The notes under the pieces are model-generated. The model worked only from the letters and a program-made list of their open reading frames with translations. It ran no database searches and was not told the origin of the DNA. A program made the translations under genes and the position numbers. A stretch of DNA of 64,000 nucleotides from Cupriavidus sp. YR651 (lineage in GTDB: Bacteria > Pseudomonadota > Gammaproteobacteria > Burkholderiales > Burkholderiaceae). This document shows, in pieces, positions 1-7,885 of the stretch. The stretch lies in assembly GCF_900101625.1 (NCBI RefSeq), contig NZ_FMYZ01000002.1, positions 186,001-250,000 on the forward strand. Direction: 5' to 3'. Position 1 is the stretch's first letter. The number at the start of each line of letters is the position of its first letter.

Positions 1-2
1 CG

Positions 3-986
3 TTCGCCGCCATCACCTGCGGCCTGATCATCGGCGCCTTCGCCGAGCGCGCCAAGTTCTCCGCCGTGCTGGTGTTCGTGGTGCTGTGGTTCACGTTCGC
101 CTACATCCCGATGGCCCACATGGTCTGGTTCTGGCCGGGTCCGGATGCCTACACCGACGCCGCGGCCGGCACTGCCGCCACGGCCAAGGCGGGCTGGCTG
201 TTCCAGAAGGGTGCGCTCGACTTCGCTGGTGGCACCGTGGTGCACATCAACGCAGCCGTGGCCGGCCTGGTGGGCGCATTCATGTTCGGCAAGCGCATCG
301 GCTTCGGTCGCGAAGCGATTCGTCCGCACAGCCTGACCTTCACGATGGTGGGTGCCTCGCTGCTGTGGTTCGGCTGGTTCGGCTTCAACGCCGGTTCGGC
401 CCTGGAAGCCAACGGCGGCGCCGCCCTGGCCTTCGTCAACACGCTGCTGGCCACCTGCGGCGCCGTGCTGGCCTGGACCTTCGGCGAGTGGATCGGCAAG
501 GGCAAGCCCTCGATGCTGGGTGGCGCATCCGGCGCGGTGGCCGGCCTGGTGGCCATCACCCCGGCAGCCGGCTTCGTCGGTCCGATGGGTTCGATCGCGA
601 TCGGCCTGATCGCCGGCCTGCTGTGCCTGTGGGGCGTGACCGGCCTGAAGCGCATGCTCGGCATGGACGACTCGCTGGACGTGTTCGGCGTGCACGGCGT
701 GGGCGGCATCCTCGGCGCGCTGCTGACCGGTGTGTTCGCATCGCCCAGCCTGGGCGGCACGGGCATCTATGACTACGTGGCCAACAAGGTGGCTGACGAC
801 TACTCCATCGCCGGCCAGGTCTGGATCCAGTTCGAAGGCGTGCTGACCACCATCGTGTGGTCGGGCCTGGTGGCCCTGGTGGCCTACAAGCTGGTCGATA
901 TGCTGATTGGCCTGCGCGTTCCGGAAGAAGAAGAGCGCGAAGGTCTGGATATCACCTCCCACGGCGAAACCGCCTACGAGGTCTGA
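3..986 (+). CDS. amtB: Ammonium transporter AmtB, 3' part (5' end outside window)
   Basis: Inner-membrane ammonium channel of the Amt/Rh family. The reading frame is open from the first bases of the window, so the N-terminus is missing; 327 residues remain of the usual 400 or more. Visible family features are the FAERAKFSA segment, the pore region HINAAVAGLVGA, a second pore histidine in GVHGVGGILGALLTG, and about eight remaining hydrophobic helices. The C-terminal tail contains an EEEEREGLD stretch before HGETAYEV; in other AmtB proteins this cytosolic tail contacts the PII protein GlnK. A strong terminator follows directly. glnK, which normally precedes amtB, would lie outside the window. 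Confidence 0.95.
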   Translation, partial: FAAITCGLIIGAFAERAKFSAVLVFVVLWFTFAYIPMAHMVWFWPGPDAYTDAAAGTAATAKAGWLFQKGALDFAGGTVVHINAAVAGLVGAFMFGKRIGFGREAIRPHSLTFTMVGASLLWFGWFGFNAGSALEANGGAALAFVNTLLATCGAVLAWTFGEWIGKGKPSMLGGASGAVAGLVAITPAAGFVGPMGSIAIGLIAGLLCLWGVTGLKRMLGMDDSLDVFGVHGVGGILGALLTGVFASPSLGGTGIYDYVANKVADDYSIAGQVWIQFEGVLTTIVWSGLVALVAYKLVDMLIGLRVPEEEEREGLDITSHGETAYEV

Positions 987-1042
987 TATCAACGAAAGTG
1001 TTGTGCTGGAGAGCTGATTGGGAATCTTCTCTCAGGAGTTTT

Positions 1043-1067
1043 GCCCGGCCACGTGCCGGGCTTTTTT
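1043..1067 (+). terminator. Rho-independent terminator of amtB
   Basis: Perfect 7-bp stem GCCCGGC/GCCGGGC with a CACGT loop followed by six T residues, about 55 bp after the amtB stop codon. Confidence 0.9.
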
Positions 1068-1104
1068 CTGCCTGCGAGGGGCGCCAGCCAAGCGTTGTCA
1101 AGGG

Positions 1105-1271
1105 GCCGCGGGATATTCGCAGGGTGCTTAAATCGGATCTTAAAAAGTCTCAATTGTCTTTAAGGGGGAGCGCACATACAGTGCCAGTGAGGCAGTTTCC
1201 TCCACCTGCAGAACGCTCCCCGTATCTGTCAGGCCATTTGAAAGCGCGGCGCCATGCCGCGCTTTTTTTTT
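1105..1271 (+). ncRNA. Candidate small RNA between amtB and gshA
   Basis: The 499-bp gap between amtB and gshA holds a second strong terminator (GCGCGGC/GCCGCGC stem at 1244-1262, nine T residues to 1271), although the amtB terminator lies 175 bp upstream. No coding frame with a Shine-Dalgarno fits between the two terminators. The stretch in front is structured: GGGGAGCG at 1165-1172 pairs with CGCTCCCC at 1214-1221, enclosing a smaller hairpin at 1187-1205. A free-standing transcript ending in a terminator is the simplest reading. I cannot see a clear -35/-10 promoter, so the 5' end is a guess, and I recognise no known RNA family (it lacks the conserved 4.5S RNA loop). Confidence 0.4.
1241..1271 (+). 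terminator. Second terminator in the amtB-gshA gap
   Basis: Stem AAAGCGCGGC/GCCGCGCTTT with GCCAT loop and a run of nine T. It is not needed for amtB and lies about 215 bp before gshA, so it must end another transcript, probably the small-RNA candidate just upstream. Confidence 0.85.
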
Positions 1272-1442
1272 GCCCCCCGCGCTCCGCCGCACCCTGACCC
1301 ACCCGGCCGCGCAACCCCGGCGATCCCGGCATCGCCAGCCCGCCCTTTGAATTTCCCGGAGCCGTCCCCATATCGTTATCCCTTATGCCGGCTGCTGCAT
1401 ATGCTTATGTATGGCCTGCCTGCAGCCAGTTGGCCGTTCCTC

Positions 1443-1448
1443 TACAAT
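1443..1448 (+). promoter_or_regulatory. Possible -10 element for gshA
   Basis: TACAAT 37 bp before the chosen gshA start. No good -35 element sits 16-18 bp upstream, so this is a weak assignment. The rest of 1272-1442 shows nothing I can recognise. Confidence 0.35.
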
Positions 1449-1485
1449 CGGGGCGGACAACAAAAGATGATTAATTAGGATGGAT

Positions 1486-2781
1486 ATGGTCCCGCATCTC
1501 ATCACCGCGCTGAACGGTCCGCTGCTCGAACTGGAAAAGAAGATCCTGGACGCCACGCCGTCCATCGAGCGCTGGTTCAGGCTGGAATGGCAGGAACATA
1601 CCCCGCCGTTCTACTGTTCTGTCGACCTGCGCAACGCCGGCTTCAAGCTGGCGCCGGTCGACACCAACCTGTTCCCCGGCGGCTTCAACAACCTGGCGCC
1701 CGAGATGCTGCCGCTGGCCGTGCAGGCCGCGATGGCCGCCATCGAGAAGATCTGCCCGGATGCCAAGAACCTGCTGCTGATCCCCGAGCGTCACACCCGC
1801 AACATGTTCTACCTGCAGAACGTGGCGCGTCTGTCGCTGATCATGCGCCAGGCGGGCCTGAACGTGCGCCTGGGATCGCTGTCCGAAGACATCACCGAAC
1901 CAACGCCGATCGAATTGCCCGACGGCCAGACGCTGGTCGTGGAGCCGCTCGCGCGCCTGGGCACCAAAGGCCGCCGGCTGGGGCTGAAGGACTTCGATCC
2001 CTGCTCGATCCTGCTCAACAACGACCTCTCGGCCGGCATTCCGCCGATCCTCGAGAACATCAACGAGCAATACCTGCTGCCGCCGCTGCACGCGGGCTGG
2101 TCCACGCGCCGCAAGAGCAGCCACTTTGCCGCCTATGACGAGGTGGCCAAGAAGTTCGCCAAGCTGATCGACATCGACCCGTGGATGGTCAACCCGTACT
2201 TCGCGCGTACCACCGGCGTGGACTTCCACGAGCGTGTGGGCGAGGAAGAGCTGGCCGATGCCGTCGAGGGCGTGCTCAAGAAGATCGCCAAGAAGTACCG
2301 CGAGTACGGCATCAAGGAAACGCCCTACGTGGTGGTCAAGGCGGATGCCGGCACCTACGGCATGGGCATCATGACCGTGCGGGACCCGTCCGAGGTGAAG
2401 GGTCTGAACCGCAAGGAACGCAACAAGATGAGCGTCGTCAAGGAAGGCCTTGAGGTCAGTGACGTCATCATCCAGGAAGGCGTGCACACGTTCGAGAAGG
2501 TGAACGAGGCCGTGGCCGAGCCGGTGGTCTACATGATCGACCGCTACGTGGTTGGCGGCTTCTACCGCGTGCACACGGGTCGCGGCAACGACGAGAACCT
2601 GAATGCGCCCGGCATGCACTTCGTGCCGCTGGCGTTTGCCCCGAATGGCATTCCGGACAGCCACGCCAAGCCGGGCGCGGCCGTGCCCAACCGCTTCTAC
2701 ATGTATGGCGTGGTGGCGCGGCTGGCGCTGCTGGCGGCATCGCTGGAACTCGAGAAGACCGACCCGAATCCGATTCTCTGA
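1486..2781 (+). CDS. gshA: Glutamate-cysteine ligase, proteobacterial type
   Basis: Catalyses the ATP-dependent joining of glutamate and cysteine, the first step of glutathione synthesis, in the cytoplasm. The sequence matches the roughly 430-residue betaproteobacterial family, which is unrelated in length and sequence to the E. coli GshA; recognisable blocks are HTPPFYCSVDLRNAG and VDTNLFPGGFNNL near residues 35-70 and KADAGTYGMGIMTV near 285. Two in-frame ATGs exist at 1480 and 1486. The Shine-Dalgarno-like AGGA at 1477-1480 overlaps the first and sits 5 bp before the second, so 1486 (431 aa, starting MVPHL) is preferred. gshB follows 78 bp later, so the two pathway genes probably form one operon. 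Confidence 0.93.
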   Translation: MVPHLITALNGPLLELEKKILDATPSIERWFRLEWQEHTPPFYCSVDLRNAGFKLAPVDTNLFPGGFNNLAPEMLPLAVQAAMAAIEKICPDAKNLLLIPERHTRNMFYLQNVARLSLIMRQAGLNVRLGSLSEDITEPTPIELPDGQTLVVEPLARLGTKGRRLGLKDFDPCSILLNNDLSAGIPPILENINEQYLLPPLHAGWSTRRKSSHFAAYDEVAKKFAKLIDIDPWMVNPYFARTTGVDFHERVGEEELADAVEGVLKKIAKKYREYGIKETPYVVVKADAGTYGMGIMTVRDPSEVKGLNRKERNKMSVVKEGLEVSDVIIQEGVHTFEKVNEAVAEPVVYMIDRYVVGGFYRVHTGRGNDENLNAPGMHFVPLAFAPNGIPDSHAKPGAAVPNRFYMYGVVARLALLAASLELEKTDPNPIL

Positions 2782-2859
2782 TCCGCGGCTTGCGCCGCCT
2801 GCCGTCCGGGCATCTCCCGCCCGGACGTTTCCTTTCTGACGCGAACGCGACGAATCATC

Positions 2860-3813
2860 ATGCGCATCCTCTTCATTACCGACCCGCTGGAGACCTTCAA
2901 GACGTACAAGGACTCCACCTACGCCATGATGACCGAGGCCGCCGCGCGTGGGCATGACCTGTTCTTCTGCCTGCAGTCGCAGTTGTCGCTGTCGGCCAAC
3001 GTGGTCGAGGCCGTGGCGCAGCCGCTGGCTCTCACGGAAGACGCGCACGACTGGTTCCGCCTGGGCGAAGCCGCGCTGATGCCGCTGGGCACGTTCGATG
3101 CGGTGCTGATGCGCAAGGACCCGCCGTTCGACATGGAGTACGTGACCAGCACCTGGCTGCTGGAGCTGGCCGAGTCACAGGGCGCACGCGTCTTCAACAA
3201 GCCGCGCGCCATTCGCGATCACTCGGAAAAGCTGGCAATCGGCCAGTACCCTCAGTTCATCACGCCCACGCTGGTCACGCGCGACGCGGGACGCATCCGC
3301 GCGTTCCATGCCGAGCACAAGGACATCATCGTCAAGCCGCTGGACGGCATGGGCGGCATGGGCATCTTCCGCGTGGGCGCGGACGCCATGAACCTGGGCG
3401 CGATCGTCGAGACGCTGGGCGACAACGGCGCCCGCACGCTGATGATCCAGCGCTACATTCCAGCCATCAAGGACGGTGACAAGCGCATTCTGCTGATCGG
3501 CGGCAAGCCGGTGCCGTATTCGCTGGCGCGCATTCCGCAAGGCAGCGAGATCCGGGGCAACCTGGCCGCCGGTGGCCTGGGCCGGGCGCAGGAACTGAGC
3601 GCGCGCGATCGCGAGATTGCCGAGACGCTGGCGCCGGGCCTGTGGAAGCAAGGGTTGCTGCTGGTGGGACTGGATGTGATCGGTGACTGCCTGACCGAGG
3701 TAAATGTGACGAGTCCGACCTGTTTTCAGGAAATCACCCAGCAGACGGGGTTCCCCGTGGCGGCCATGTTCATCGACGCGCTGGAAGCAGCCGTCGCCGC
3801 TGACCGACGCTAA
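2860..3813 (+). CDS. gshB: Glutathione synthetase
   Basis: Adds glycine to gamma-glutamylcysteine using ATP, completing glutathione synthesis. At 317 aa it has the normal length. The N-terminal domain begins MRILFITDPLETFKTYKDS; the ATP-grasp part shows KPLDGMGGMGIFRV near residue 155, DGDKRILLIGGKPVPYSLAR near 205-225 and the C-terminal metal-binding segment LTEVNVTSPTCFQE near 280. Located directly after gshA on the same strand. No strong Shine-Dalgarno is visible before the ATG. Confidence 0.96.
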   Translation: MRILFITDPLETFKTYKDSTYAMMTEAAARGHDLFFCLQSQLSLSANVVEAVAQPLALTEDAHDWFRLGEAALMPLGTFDAVLMRKDPPFDMEYVTSTWLLELAESQGARVFNKPRAIRDHSEKLAIGQYPQFITPTLVTRDAGRIRAFHAEHKDIIVKPLDGMGGMGIFRVGADAMNLGAIVETLGDNGARTLMIQRYIPAIKDGDKRILLIGGKPVPYSLARIPQGSEIRGNLAAGGLGRAQELSARDREIAETLAPGLWKQGLLLVGLDVIGDCLTEVNVTSPTCFQEITQQTGFPVAAMFIDALEAAVAADRR

Positions 3814-3870
3814 CGCACCACAATCGTCCATACCCGGGCAATCATGGGAAGGGGCCGCTGGGCTGCCTGC

Positions 3871-3876
3871 TACAAT
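3871..3876 (+). promoter_or_regulatory. -10 element upstream of the PTS cluster
   Basis: TACAAT inside CTACAATTC, 27 bp before the EIIA start and after the gshB stop. The -35 region is weak. It suggests that EIIA-HPr-EI has its own promoter. Confidence 0.4.
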
Positions 3877-3902
3877 TCGGGCAGTCCAACGGATTCACCA
3901 TC

Positions 3903-4358
3903 ATGGCAGGAATTCTGATCATCGCGCATGCGCCACTGGCTTCGGCGCTACGCGATTGCGCTGCCCACGTCTACTGCGGCCAGCCGCCGCGGCTCGAGGC
4001 CATCGACGTCATCCCTGACGCCGACCCCGCCGCCGTGCTGGCCGAGGCGCGCAGCCGCCTTGCCACCGTGTGCGAGGAAAACGGCGCCCTGGTGCTGACC
4101 GATATTTTCGGCGCCACGCCCGCCAATATTGCGGCGCGCCTGGCGGAGCCGGGCCGCGTCAAGGTGCTGGCCGGCGTCAACCTTCCCATGCTCGTGCGGG
4201 CTATCTGCTATCGCACCGAAAAGCTCGACCAGCTGGCGACCAAGGCGCTGGCAGGCGGCGCGCAAGGTGTACTGCAGGTCGGTACGACCACCGTCCAGAA
4301 CCAAACCGCAAATCATCCCGACAAATATGCTGCAGAGGGACACAACCATCATCAATAA
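3903..4358 (+). CDS. PTS system mannose/fructose-type EIIA component
   Basis: Single-domain EIIA of the mannose PTS family (151 aa). The N-terminus MAGILIIAHAPLASAL carries the phospho-accepting histidine (His9 in IAHAPL), and the family segment TDIFGATPANIAARL lies around residues 60-75. It would take phosphate from HPr. The usual IIB, IIC and IID membrane components are absent here and elsewhere in the window, so a regulatory rather than transport role is inferred. Its 3' end overlaps the HPr gene by 32 bp in another frame, implying translational coupling. Such genes are sometimes called manX or ptsL. Confidence 0.9.
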   Translation: MAGILIIAHAPLASALRDCAAHVYCGQPPRLEAIDVIPDADPAAVLAEARSRLATVCEENGALVLTDIFGATPANIAARLAEPGRVKVLAGVNLPMLVRAICYRTEKLDQLATKALAGGAQGVLQVGTTTVQNQTANHPDKYAAEGHNHHQ

Positions 4359-4596
4359 GCTCGGGCTGCATGCTCGTGCCTCCGCCAAGCTCACGCAACT
4401 GGCGGGCAATTATGTGAGTCAGGTCAAGATGTCCCGCAACGGTCGCCAGGTTGATGCCAAGAGCATCATGGGCGTGATGATGCTGGCGGCGGGCATTGGC
4501 TCCACGGTCACGATCGAAACCGACGGCCCCGACGAGCAGGAGGCAATGGACGCGCTGCTGGCGCTGATTGCCAACCGCTTCGGCGAGGGCGAGTGA
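4327..4596 (+). CDS. ptsH: Phosphocarrier protein HPr
   Basis: Carries phosphate from enzyme I to EIIA proteins. With the start at ATG 4327 the protein is 89 aa and the landmarks fall at standard positions: His15 in GLHARAS is phosphorylated by enzyme I, and Ser46 in DAKSIMGV is the target of HPr kinase. That correct numbering decides the start. The hprK gene at 56601-57572 makes Ser46 phosphorylation plausible. The start codon lies inside the preceding EIIA gene and has no clear Shine-Dalgarno, which suggests coupled translation. ptsI follows 49 bp downstream. Confidence 0.96.
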   Translation: MLQRDTTIINKLGLHARASAKLTQLAGNYVSQVKMSRNGRQVDAKSIMGVMMLAAGIGSTVTIETDGPDEQEAMDALLALIANRFGEGE

Positions 4597-4645
4597 GATT
4601 CGACGACACAACCCGCATTCTTAAACGTTCCTGACGGAGCGGTTC

Positions 4646-6403
4646 ATGCCCTTTGCCTTGCACGGCATTCCGGTCTCGCGTGGGGTCGCCATCGGGCGTG
4701 CCCACATCCTGGCGCCGGCTGCGCTCGACGTTTCGCATTACCTGGTCGACGAAGACCGGCTGGATGCGGAGGTCGAGCGTTTGCGCGCGGCGCGTGCCGC
4801 CGTTCGCGCCGAGCTGATCGCGCTCAAGCGCGACCTGCCGCGCGATGCGCCCGAGGAGATGGGGGCATTCCTCGACGTGCACACGATGATCCTCGACGAC
4901 GAGGCGCTGTCGCGCGAGCCGGAGGAGCTGATTCTCCATCGCCGCTACAACGCGGAGTGGGCGCTGACCACACGGCTCGAAGAGCTGATGCGGCAGTTCG
5001 AGGAAATCGAGGACGAGTACCTGCGCGAACGCAAGGCCGACATCCAGCAGGTGGTGGAGCGGATTCTCAAGGTGCTGGCCGGCGCGCCCGTGCTGGCGCC
5101 CGCACCGGTGCCGGCGCTGGCTGCTGACGGCGTGCCAGCACCAGGCGTGATCGTGGTGGCCCACGACATCGGCCCGGCGGACATGCTGCAATTCCGCCAC
5201 ACCGTTTTCCACGGCTTCGTGACGGATCTGGGCGGGCGCACATCGCATACCGCCATTGTCGCGCGCAGCCTGGACATTCCGGCCGCCGTGGGCGTGAAGA
5301 GCGCCAGCGAGCTGATCCGGCAGGACGACTGGATCATCATCGACGGCGATGCCGGACTGGTTATCGTGGACCCGTCGGCGATCATCCTCGAGGAATACCG
5401 TCACCGCCAAAGCGAGCGGGTGCTGGAGAAGAAGCGCCTGCAACGGTTGCGGCATACGCCGGCCGTTACGCTGGACGGGCTCGAGATCGAGCTGCTGGCC
5501 AACATCGAAATGGCCGAGGATGCCGGCGCGGCGCTGGCCGCCGGGGCGGTCGGGGTGGGGCTGTTCCGTTCCGAATTCCTGTTCATGAACCGGCGCGGCG
5601 AACTTCCGGACGAGGAAGAGCAGTTCACCGCCTATCGGGGCGCCGTGGAGGCCATGCACGGCCTGCCGGTGACGATCCGCACGATCGACATCGGCGCGGA
5701 CAAGCCGTTCGACGGCCGCGGTGACGACTTTGAGACTGCGCTCAACCCGGCGCTGGGGCTGCGGGCGATCCGCTGGTCGCTGTCCGAGCCGGCGATGTTC
5801 CTGACCCAGCTGCGCGCCCTGTTGCGAGCCTCCGCGTTCGGTCCGGTGCGGCTGCTGATTCCGATGCTGGCCCACGCGAGCGAGATCGACCAGACGCTGG
5901 ATCTGATCGCCCAGGCCAAGCGCCAGTTGGACGACCGCGGCCAGCCATACGATCCGGGTGTGAAGATCGGCGCGATGATCGAGATTCCGGCGGCGGTGCT
6001 GATGTTGCCGCTGTTCCTGCGGCGCATGGACTTCCTGTCGATCGGCACCAATGACCTGATCCAGTACACGCTGGCCATCGACCGGGCCGACAACGCGGTC
6101 GCGCACCTGTACGACCCGCTGCATCCGGCCGTGCTGCAATTGATCGCCCGCACGATCCGCGATGCCAATCGCGCCGGCGTACCGGTGGCCGTCTGCGGCG
6201 AAATGGCCGGGGACCCCCTCATGACACGCCTGCTGCTGGGCATGGGCCTGCGCGAGTTTTCCATGCATCCGGCGCAATTGCTGCGGGTCAAGCAGGAAGT
6301 CATCCACGCGCACTGCGAAAGCCTGGGTCCGATCGTTGATCGGGTGCTCAATGCCTACGAGCCCGATGAACTTGCCGCAGCGCTGAAGCAGCTGTCGGCG
6401 TAA
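4646..6403 (+). CDS. ptsI: PTS enzyme I (phosphoenolpyruvate-protein phosphotransferase)
   Basis: Takes phosphate from phosphoenolpyruvate and passes it to HPr in the cytoplasm. At 585 aa it is full length. Visible parts are the N-terminal swivelling domain with the active-site histidine in GGRTSHTAIVARSL (about residue 195), the TIM-barrel PEP-binding domain with LFRSEFLFMNR (about 308-318), the SIGTNDLIQYTLAIDRAD signature (about 466-483) and the catalytic cysteine in VAVCGEMAGD (about 515). A CGGAG Shine-Dalgarno precedes the ATG. Third gene of the EIIA-HPr-EI cluster. Confidence 0.97.
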   Translation: MPFALHGIPVSRGVAIGRAHILAPAALDVSHYLVDEDRLDAEVERLRAARAAVRAELIALKRDLPRDAPEEMGAFLDVHTMILDDEALSREPEELILHRRYNAEWALTTRLEELMRQFEEIEDEYLRERKADIQQVVERILKVLAGAPVLAPAPVPALAADGVPAPGVIVVAHDIGPADMLQFRHTVFHGFVTDLGGRTSHTAIVARSLDIPAAVGVKSASELIRQDDWIIIDGDAGLVIVDPSAIILEEYRHRQSERVLEKKRLQRLRHTPAVTLDGLEIELLANIEMAEDAGAALAAGAVGVGLFRSEFLFMNRRGELPDEEEQFTAYRGAVEAMHGLPVTIRTIDIGADKPFDGRGDDFETALNPALGLRAIRWSLSEPAMFLTQLRALLRASAFGPVRLLIPMLAHASEIDQTLDLIAQAKRQLDDRGQPYDPGVKIGAMIEIPAAVLMLPLFLRRMDFLSIGTNDLIQYTLAIDRADNAVAHLYDPLHPAVLQLIARTIRDANRAGVPVAVCGEMAGDPLMTRLLLGMGLREFSMHPAQLLRVKQEVIHAHCESLGPIVDRVLNAYEPDELAAALKQLSA

Positions 6404-6407
6404 GACA

Positions 6408-6431
6408 ACCCTAAGACAACTGGGGTTTTTG
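6408..6431 (+). terminator. Weak terminator-like hairpin after ptsI
   Basis: AACCC and GGGTT arms followed by a short T run just after the ptsI stop. The stem is short, so this is tentative. A further inverted repeat, CCAACGCC at 6449-6456 with GGCGTTGG at 6476-6483, follows without a T run. Confidence 0.3.
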
Positions 6432-6541
6432 TCTGCGGATCTGCAACGCCAACGCCGCGTTTCGGGCCGAAAAGTGGCGTTGGAAATCCATTCGAAAACC
6501 GTTTTGTGATCCTTCCGATACGGATTCCCGATGTGGCTTAA

Positions 6542-6576
6542 TGGGAATTGTTATCATTTTCGATCTCTGATATTCT
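6542..6576 (+). promoter_or_regulatory. bfd promoter overlapped by a Fur box
   Basis: TGGGAATTGTTATCA at 6542-6556 matches the 7-1-7 Fur consensus TGATAATNATTATCA at 11 of 14 arm positions. A sigma-70 promoter overlaps it: TTGTTA (6548-6553), 17-bp spacer, TATTCT (6571-6576). The first gene downstream is bfd, an iron-release ferredoxin, which fits iron-dependent repression. The AGGAGG Shine-Dalgarno of bfd is at 6619-6624. Confidence 0.7.
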
Positions 6577-6629
6577 GCCTCTCATCGCGTTCGGCATGCC
6601 GGTGCCGACGCTGCCCCCAGGAGGCTTTT

Positions 6630-6935
6630 GTGTACGTCTGCATCTGCAATCAGGTCACCGATCATGAAATCCACGGCGCCGCCCACCTTGGCGTGTCGAC
6701 GATGGACGAGCTGGCGGAAACGCTCGGCGTTGGGACTTGCTGCGGCCGTTGCCGCGATTGCGCGCAGCAGGTGCTGTGCGAAGGCGTGGCCGCCGTACAG
6801 AACATGAAGGCTTCCACGATCTCGACCATTCAGGTTGTCGAGATTTCGACCTGTTCCACGGCCACGTCACGTGCCATAATGGACACTCGGGACCCGGCAG
6901 TCGCGAATGACCAGCGTACCGAGCTGGTCGCCTGA
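6630..6935 (+). CDS. bfd: Bacterioferritin-associated ferredoxin Bfd
   Basis: Small [2Fe-2S] protein that helps release iron from bacterioferritin. The BFD-like domain spans residues 1-60: paired cysteines in YVCICNQVTDHEI, then CCGRCRDC about 30 residues later. The start is GTG at 6630, set by a perfect AGGAGG five bases upstream; upstream in-frame codons lack this. At 101 aa it is longer than typical Bfd (about 65-75 aa), with an unconserved C-terminal tail after about residue 65. bfr lies 153 bp downstream, separated by two hairpins, so the two iron-storage genes are adjacent but may be transcribed partly independently. Confidence 0.88.
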   Translation: MYVCICNQVTDHEIHGAAHLGVSTMDELAETLGVGTCCGRCRDCAQQVLCEGVAAVQNMKASTISTIQVVEISTCSTATSRAIMDTRDPAVANDQRTELVA

Positions 6936-6964
6936 AATACACCGAATAACGCGTGCATTGAGAA

Positions 6965-7002
6965 GCGCGCCCACGGACTGGCAAGTCCGCGGCGCGCTTT
7001 TT
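6965..7002 (+). terminator. Terminator between bfd and bfr
   Basis: Outer stem GCGCGCC/GGCGCGC, inner stem GGACT/AGTCC with GGCA loop, followed by TTTTT. It should end or attenuate the bfd transcript. Confidence 0.8.
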
Positions 7003-7026
7003 GTTGCATTCGTGATTTCCGACTGC

Positions 7027-7050
7027 ACGGGGCGTCTTCGGACGCCCCGT
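7027..7050 (+). other. Very stable UUCG hairpin before bfr
   Basis: Perfect 10-bp stem ACGGGGCGTC/GACGCCCCGT closed by a TTCG tetraloop, ending 38 bp before the bfr start. Only a short TTTT lies downstream (CGTGCTTTTA), so it could be a second terminator or a 5'-leader stabiliser. Confidence 0.6.
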
Positions 7051-7088
7051 CGTGCTTTTACGCGGGCCCGTTGCAACAGGAGCCCCGA

Positions 7089-7568
7089 ATGAAAGGTGAC
7101 AAGAAGGTCATCCAGCATCTGAATGCCCAGCTCAAGAATGAGCTGACCGCCATCAACCAGTATTTCCTGCACGCCCGCATGTACCGCCATTGGGGCCTGA
7201 AGAAGCTGGGCGACGTGGAGTACAAGGAGTCGATCGGCGAAATGAAGCACGCCGACCGCCTGATTGACCGCATTCTGATGCTCGATGGGCTGCCCAACCT
7301 GCAGGACCTGCACAAGCTGCTGCTCGGCGAAGATACGCCCGAAATGCTCAAGTGCGACCTGAAGCTGGAGCAGACCGCCCACGCCACCGTAAAGGAAGGC
7401 ATCGCATATTGCGAATCCGTTGGCGATTACGTCAGCCGCGAGATCCTGGTCGATATCCTCACGGACACCGAGGAGCATATCGAGTACCTGGAAACGCAGC
7501 TGGACCTGATCGACAAGGTCGGCCTGCAGAATTACCTGCAGTCGCAGATGGAGCCGGGCGCGCAGTAA
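7089..7568 (+). CDS. bfr: Bacterioferritin
   Basis: Heme-containing 24-subunit ferritin that oxidises and stores iron in the cytoplasm. It is 159 aa, the normal length. The ferroxidase ligands are all at canonical numbers: Glu18 ([11 protein letters not shown]), Glu51 and His54 (GEMKHADR), plus a glutamate near 94 and the EEHIEYLE motif near 127-134. Met52, the heme ligand, is present. The ATG at 7089 is preceded by AGGAG at 7078-7082; an upstream in-frame start is not supported. Downstream of bfd, its iron-release partner. Confidence 0.96.
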   Translation: MKGDKKVIQHLNAQLKNELTAINQYFLHARMYRHWGLKKLGDVEYKESIGEMKHADRLIDRILMLDGLPNLQDLHKLLLGEDTPEMLKCDLKLEQTAHATVKEGIAYCESVGDYVSREILVDILTDTEEHIEYLETQLDLIDKVGLQNYLQSQMEPGAQ

Positions 7569-7885
7569 GCGCGCAGGCGACGTCAGCAAGGAATATGCGC
7601 CAGCCGCTGCCAGGGAAGTGAGGCGGTGGCCGGCGATCCGCGTGGCGTTGCATGACGCCACGTCCGAATGCGAGGCCGGTCATTAACCGTTCTCATTCGG
7701 ATTCTTGTCTTCATCCAGTCGAATCGCGTCGGCTTGAGTGACTCAGCGGGGATGGGCTCCGCCGCATGGGTTGCTCGGGTCGATGCCGCGATGGCTGGCC
7801 CCAGGGCTCGCTTGAAGGGCCCGCCGCAACGCCACGATTCTGCGGGCGCTTCTTGGTGGCTCCCACGGTACCCAGCAGTGCCCCA
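7569..7885. other. 317-bp gap between converging bfr and moeB
   Basis: No coding frame I trust. It holds a perfect 8-bp hairpin CGTGGCGT/ACGCCACG (7641-7662) and a nested hairpin with arms TCCGAATG (7663-7670) and CATTCGGA (7694-7701) followed by TTCTTGTCTT, which may terminate bfr. I see nothing in 7712-7885. Confidence 0.5.

Noticed and set aside
4508-6313. 601-codon minus-strand open frame opposite ptsI
   Set aside because: Low-complexity antisense translation; the plus strand encodes an intact enzyme I.
7680-7700. Fur-like sequence (TGAGAACGGTTAATGA on the minus strand)
   Set aside because: Only about 8 of 14 consensus positions match, and no gene follows in a sensible direction; it is better explained as part of a hairpin after bfr.
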